Source of the DNA: Pseudomonas mangiferae
GTDB lineage: Bacteria; Pseudomonadota; Gammaproteobacteria; Pseudomonadales; Pseudomonadaceae
Assembly: GCF_007109405.1 (NCBI RefSeq)
Contig: NZ_VJOY01000005.1
Span: 1-64,000, forward strand
Length of the DNA stretch: 64,000 nt
Reading direction: 5' to 3'
A program made the translations under genes and the position numbers. Shown one piece after another: positions 61,134-64,000 of this stretch. Numbering within the stretch: position 1 is the first letter of the stretch; every line of letters begins with the position of its first letter. The notes under the pieces are model-generated. The model did no database searches. It was not told the DNA's origin and worked only from the letters and a program-made list of their open reading frames with translations.

Positions 61134-61207
61134 CCGGCCCCCTGAAACCCGAGACGACGGCGCTTGCACTTCCGCCTCCGCGTCTCCCGGCAGTACCCTG
61201 ATGCCCC

Positions 61208-63136
61208 ATGGCCGGACTGATCCCGCAATCCTTCATCGATGACCTGCTGAACCGCACCGACATCGTCGAGGTGGTGGGTTCGCGCATCCAGCTCAAGCGC
61301 GCCGGGAAGAACTACAGCGCGCTCTGCCCGTTCCACAAGGAAAAGACCCCCTCCTTCAGCGTCAGCGCGGACAAGCAGTTCTACTACTGCTTCGGCTGCG
61401 GCGCCGGCGGCAACGCGCTCGGCTTCATCATGGACCACGACCACCTGGACTTTCCCCAGGCGGTCGAGGAACTGGCCAAGCGCGCCGGCCTGGACGTGCC
61501 CCGGGAAGACCGAGGCCGCCCCGGCGCACCTCGCCAGCCCACCGATTCACCGCTCTACCCGCTGCTCGCTGCCGCCGCCGATTACTACCGGCAGGCCCTG
61601 AAAAGCCACCCGAGTCGCCGGGCCGCGGTGGACTACCTCAAGGGCCGCGGACTGACCGGCGAGATTGCCCGCGACTTCGGCCTCGGCTTCGCACCGCCGG
61701 GCTGGGACCACCTGCTCAAGCACCTGGGCGGCGACGCCCTGCAGCAGAAGACCCTGATCGACGCCGGCCTGCTGATCGAGAACACCGAGACCGGCAAGCG
61801 CTACGACCGCTTCCGCGACCGGGTAATGTTCCCCATCCGCGACACCCGCGGCCGGGTGATCGCCTTCGGCGGGCGGGTCCTGGGGGACGACAAGCCGAAA
61901 TACCTGAATTCACCGGAAACCCCGGTCTTCCATAAGGGCCAGGAGCTGTATGGCCTCTATGAGGCGCGCATGCACAACCGCGACCTGGACGAGGTCATGG
62001 TGGTGGAGGGCTACATGGACGTCATCGCCCTGGCCCAGCAAGGCTTGCGCAACGCGGTAGCGACCCTGGGCACCTCCACCTCCGAGGAGCACGTCAAGCG
62101 CCTGTTCCGCCTGGTGCCGAGCCTGCTGTTCTGCTTCGATGGCGACCAGGCCGGGCGCAAGGCCGCCTGGCGCGCCCTGGAAGCCGCGCTTCCGAGCCTG
62201 CAGGATGGCCGTCGGGCCCGCTTCCTGTTCCTGCCCGAGGGCGAGGACCCGGACAGCCTGGTACGCGCGGAAGGCACCGATGCGTTCCGCGCGCGCATCA
62301 GCCAGCAGGCGATGCCCCTGGCGGATTATTTTTTCCAGCAGCTGACCCAGGAGGCGGACCCGTCTTCCCTGGAAGGCAAGGCGCACCTGGCGATGCTGGC
62401 CAACCCGCTGATCGAGCGGGTGCCGGGCGCGAATCTGCGCCAGCTCATGCGCCAACACCTGCAGGTCCTCACCGGCCTGTCCGGCGAAGCCTTGAGCCAG
62501 TTCGCCACGCCCGCCCCGCGCCAGCCGGACGCCCCGCCCGCGACGGACGACGGCTACTACGACGCCCTGGTCGACTACGCATCGCCCCCCGATGCCGGAG
62601 GCTTCACGGAATCGCCGTCCTGGAAAAGCGGTTCGGACAAGCCCTGGAAGAAAAAGAAGGGCAGGGACTGGGCGCAGAAGGATGCCCCACCTCGCGCGCC
62701 CCGCAGCGCGGTGTCGGTGGAGTCACCGAACCTGAGCGCCCTTCGCACCCTGCTGCACCACCCTCAACTGGCGCAGAAGGTGGAAAATGCCAGCCGGTTC
62801 GCTGCGGAAAACGACCCGTACGCACAACTCATGGTGTCACTGCTGGAAGCGCTGCAGAAGAACCCGACGCTGCGTTCGCTGCAGCTGATCGCCCGCTGGC
62901 ACGGCACCGAACAGGGCCGCCTGCTGCGGCTCCTGGCGGAGAAGGAATGGCTGATTTCCAGCGATAACCTTGAACAACAGTTTTTCGACACTATAACTAG
63001 GTTGGCGGCTCGCCAGCGCGAGCGCAGCCTCGAACATCTCCTGCGCAAGGCTCGCCAGAGCGAGCTCAATGCCGAGGAAAAAGAGCAATTGCGCGACCTT
63101 CTCAGTCGCGGTACTCCCCCCATCGTCCCGACCTAA
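61208..63136 (+). CDS. dnaG: DNA primase
   Basis: Synthesises RNA primers at the replication fork. The 642-residue protein has an N-terminal CHCC zinc ribbon (C40, H43, then CFGCG), a catalytic core with the TOPRIM acidic motif (VVEGYMDVIALAQ, FCFDGDQAGRKAAWRAL) and a C-terminal DnaB-interaction domain after a Pro/Lys-rich linker (about 430-500). In PAO1 a GatB/YqeY-domain gene sits between rpsU and dnaG; here only 132 bases lie there. Confidence 0.96.
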   Translation: MAGLIPQSFIDDLLNRTDIVEVVGSRIQLKRAGKNYSALCPFHKEKTPSFSVSADKQFYYCFGCGAGGNALGFIMDHDHLDFPQAVEELAKRAGLDVPREDRGRPGAPRQPTDSPLYPLLAAAADYYRQALKSHPSRRAAVDYLKGRGLTGEIARDFGLGFAPPGWDHLLKHLGGDALQQKTLIDAGLLIENTETGKRYDRFRDRVMFPIRDTRGRVIAFGGRVLGDDKPKYLNSPETPVFHKGQELYGLYEARMHNRDLDEVMVVEGYMDVIALAQQGLRNAVATLGTSTSEEHVKRLFRLVPSLLFCFDGDQAGRKAAWRALEAALPSLQDGRRARFLFLPEGEDPDSLVRAEGTDAFRARISQQAMPLADYFFQQLTQEADPSSLEGKAHLAMLANPLIERVPGANLRQLMRQHLQVLTGLSGEALSQFATPAPRQPDAPPATDDGYYDALVDYASPPDAGGFTESPSWKSGSDKPWKKKKGRDWAQKDAPPRAPRSAVSVESPNLSALRTLLHHPQLAQKVENASRFAAENDPYAQLMVSLLEALQKNPTLRSLQLIARWHGTEQGRLLRLLAEKEWLISSDNLEQQFFDTITRLAARQRERSLEHLLRKARQSELNAEEKEQLRDLLSRGTPPIVPT

Positions 63137-63162
63137 ACTGGCGCGTGACGTCAATGCTCGGC

Positions 63163-63168
63163 TATAAT
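63163..63168 (+). promoter_or_regulatory. Internal promoter -10 box upstream of rpoD
   Basis: A perfect TATAAT at 63163-63168 lies between dnaG and rpoD, 47 bases before the rpoD start. The -35 position reads GGCGCG or GCGCGT and is poor, so it may need an activator or another sigma factor; E. coli rpoD also has internal promoters in the dnaG region. Confidence 0.5.
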
Positions 63169-63215
63169 GCTCAGCTTGTTTTCAGCCCGCCAAGACCTTC
63201 AGTGGATAGGGTGTT

Positions 63216-64000
63216 ATGTCCGGAAAAGCGCAACAGTCTCGCCTTAAAGAGTTGATCAGCCGTGGTCGTGAGCAGGGTTACCTGACTTACGCCGAGGTCA
63301 ACGACCACCTGCCGGAGGATATTTCCGATCCGGAACAGGTGGAAGACATCATCCGCATGATCAATGACATGGGGATCAACGTATTCGAGAGCGCCCCGGA
63401 CGCGGACGCCCTGCTGCTGGCCGAGGCGGACACGGACGAAGCCGCCGCCGAAGAGGCCGCGGCCGCCCTCGCCGCCGTCGAGACCGATATCGGCCGCACC
63501 ACCGACCCGGTGCGCATGTACATGCGCGAAATGGGCACCGTGGAGCTGCTGACCCGCGAAGGCGAGATCGAGATCGCCAAACGCATCGAGGAAGGCATCC
63601 GCGAAGTCATGGGCGCCATTGCCCACTTCCCCGGCACCGTGGACGGCATCCTCTCCGAATACCACCGCGTCACCACCGAAGGCGGTCGCCTGTCCGACGT
63701 GCTCAGCGGCTACATCGACCCGGATGACGGCTCCGTTCCCGCCGAAGTCGAGCCGGTCGAACCGAAAGTCGAGAGCGACGCGACCAAGGACGAAAAGGAC
63801 GAGGAAGAAGAGGAAGGCGACAGCGAGGAAGAGGAAGAAGGTGACGGCGGCCCCGATCCGGAGGAAGCCCTGCGCCGCTTCACCGCCGTCTCCGAGCAGC
63901 TCGAAAAGGCCAAGAAGGCTCTGAAGAAACATGGCCGTTCCAGCCAGCAGGCCATCGACGAGCTGCAGGGTCTGGCCGAGCTGTTCATGCCCATCAAGCT
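63216..64000 (+). CDS. rpoD: RNA polymerase sigma factor RpoD (partial, cut by window end)
   Basis: Housekeeping sigma-70. Only the first 261 residues are present: region 1.1 (residues about 1-80), the start of region 1.2 (GRTTDPVRMYMREMGTVELLTREGEIEIAKRIEEG) and the highly acidic non-conserved region with long Glu/Asp runs (about 187-215). Core-binding and promoter-recognition regions lie beyond the right edge. ATG 63216 gives the MSGKAQQSRLKELISRGREQGYLTYAEVNDHLP start of Pseudomonas RpoD. Confidence 0.97.
   Translation, partial: MSGKAQQSRLKELISRGREQGYLTYAEVNDHLPEDISDPEQVEDIIRMINDMGINVFESAPDADALLLAEADTDEAAAEEAAAALAAVETDIGRTTDPVRMYMREMGTVELLTREGEIEIAKRIEEGIREVMGAIAHFPGTVDGILSEYHRVTTEGGRLSDVLSGYIDPDDGSVPAEVEPVEPKVESDATKDEKDEEEEEGDSEEEEEGDGGPDPEEALRRFTAVSEQLEKAKKALKKHGRSSQQAIDELQGLAELFMPIK

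Overview
The window is a contiguous piece of a Pseudomonas chromosome. Base composition is GC-rich with a strong G/C third-position bias. Gene order follows the P. aeruginosa PAO1 backbone almost gene for gene, from tyrS/rrn (PAO1 PA0668) down to rpoD (PA0576). The proteins resemble those of P. aeruginosa without being identical, so a related high-GC species is likely. I cannot name the species from sequence alone.

Layout. Positions 1-253 carry two tandem sigma70 promoters that point out of the left edge; they are probably the P1/P2 promoters of a ribosomal RNA operon. Positions 254-16,924 hold housekeeping genes: tyrS, an M23 peptidase, anmK, erpA, a bactofilin, argC, hemJ, a nitronate monooxygenase with an exported PLP-enzyme partner, an SDR, a Ycf46-like AAA ATPase, a HIT protein, coq7, speD, an OsmC protein and vfr. 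Positions 16,988-26,742 hold the tryptophan block (trpGDC, trpE) with gph and rpe. In PAO1 the R/F-pyocin cluster separates trpE from trpG. Here about 4 kb of other genes sits there: a KGG-repeat stress protein, an iron-permease-family protein, a lipoprotein, a large membrane protein and a proline-rich peptide. Both trpE and trpGDC are preceded by near-identical Trp-Arg-Trp leader peptides, and the trpE copy forms the C-terminus of Gph.

Positions 26,853-31,072 hold a module with no counterpart at the PAO1 position: an NCS2-type permease, an iron-containing alcohol dehydrogenase and a PAS/sigma54 activator, with a good -24/-12 promoter in front of the dehydrogenase. Positions 31,147-40,086 are the agt-type GABA/5-aminovalerate ABC transporter (two paralogous binding proteins, one ATPase, two permeases) and its AgtSR-like two-component system. 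A GacA-box-like palindrome lies in front of the ATPase gene.

Positions 40,228-51,620 hold envelope and cofactor genes: a DUF3530 protein, djlA, murU, amgK, lptD, surA, pdxA, rsmA, apaG, apaH and glpE. Positions 51,939-56,806 are the prkA-yeaH-spoVR stress-kinase operon. Positions 56,875-64,000 hold cca, folK, folB, plsY, tsaD, and the rpsU-dnaG-rpoD macromolecular-synthesis cluster; rpoD runs off the right edge.

No tRNA, rRNA body, CRISPR array, transposase or phage gene was seen. The most interesting signals are regulatory: the duplicated trp leader, the divergent AlgU-like promoters in the trp hotspot, the sigma54 module, and the candidate AgtR site. I did not find a clearly undescribed multi-gene system.
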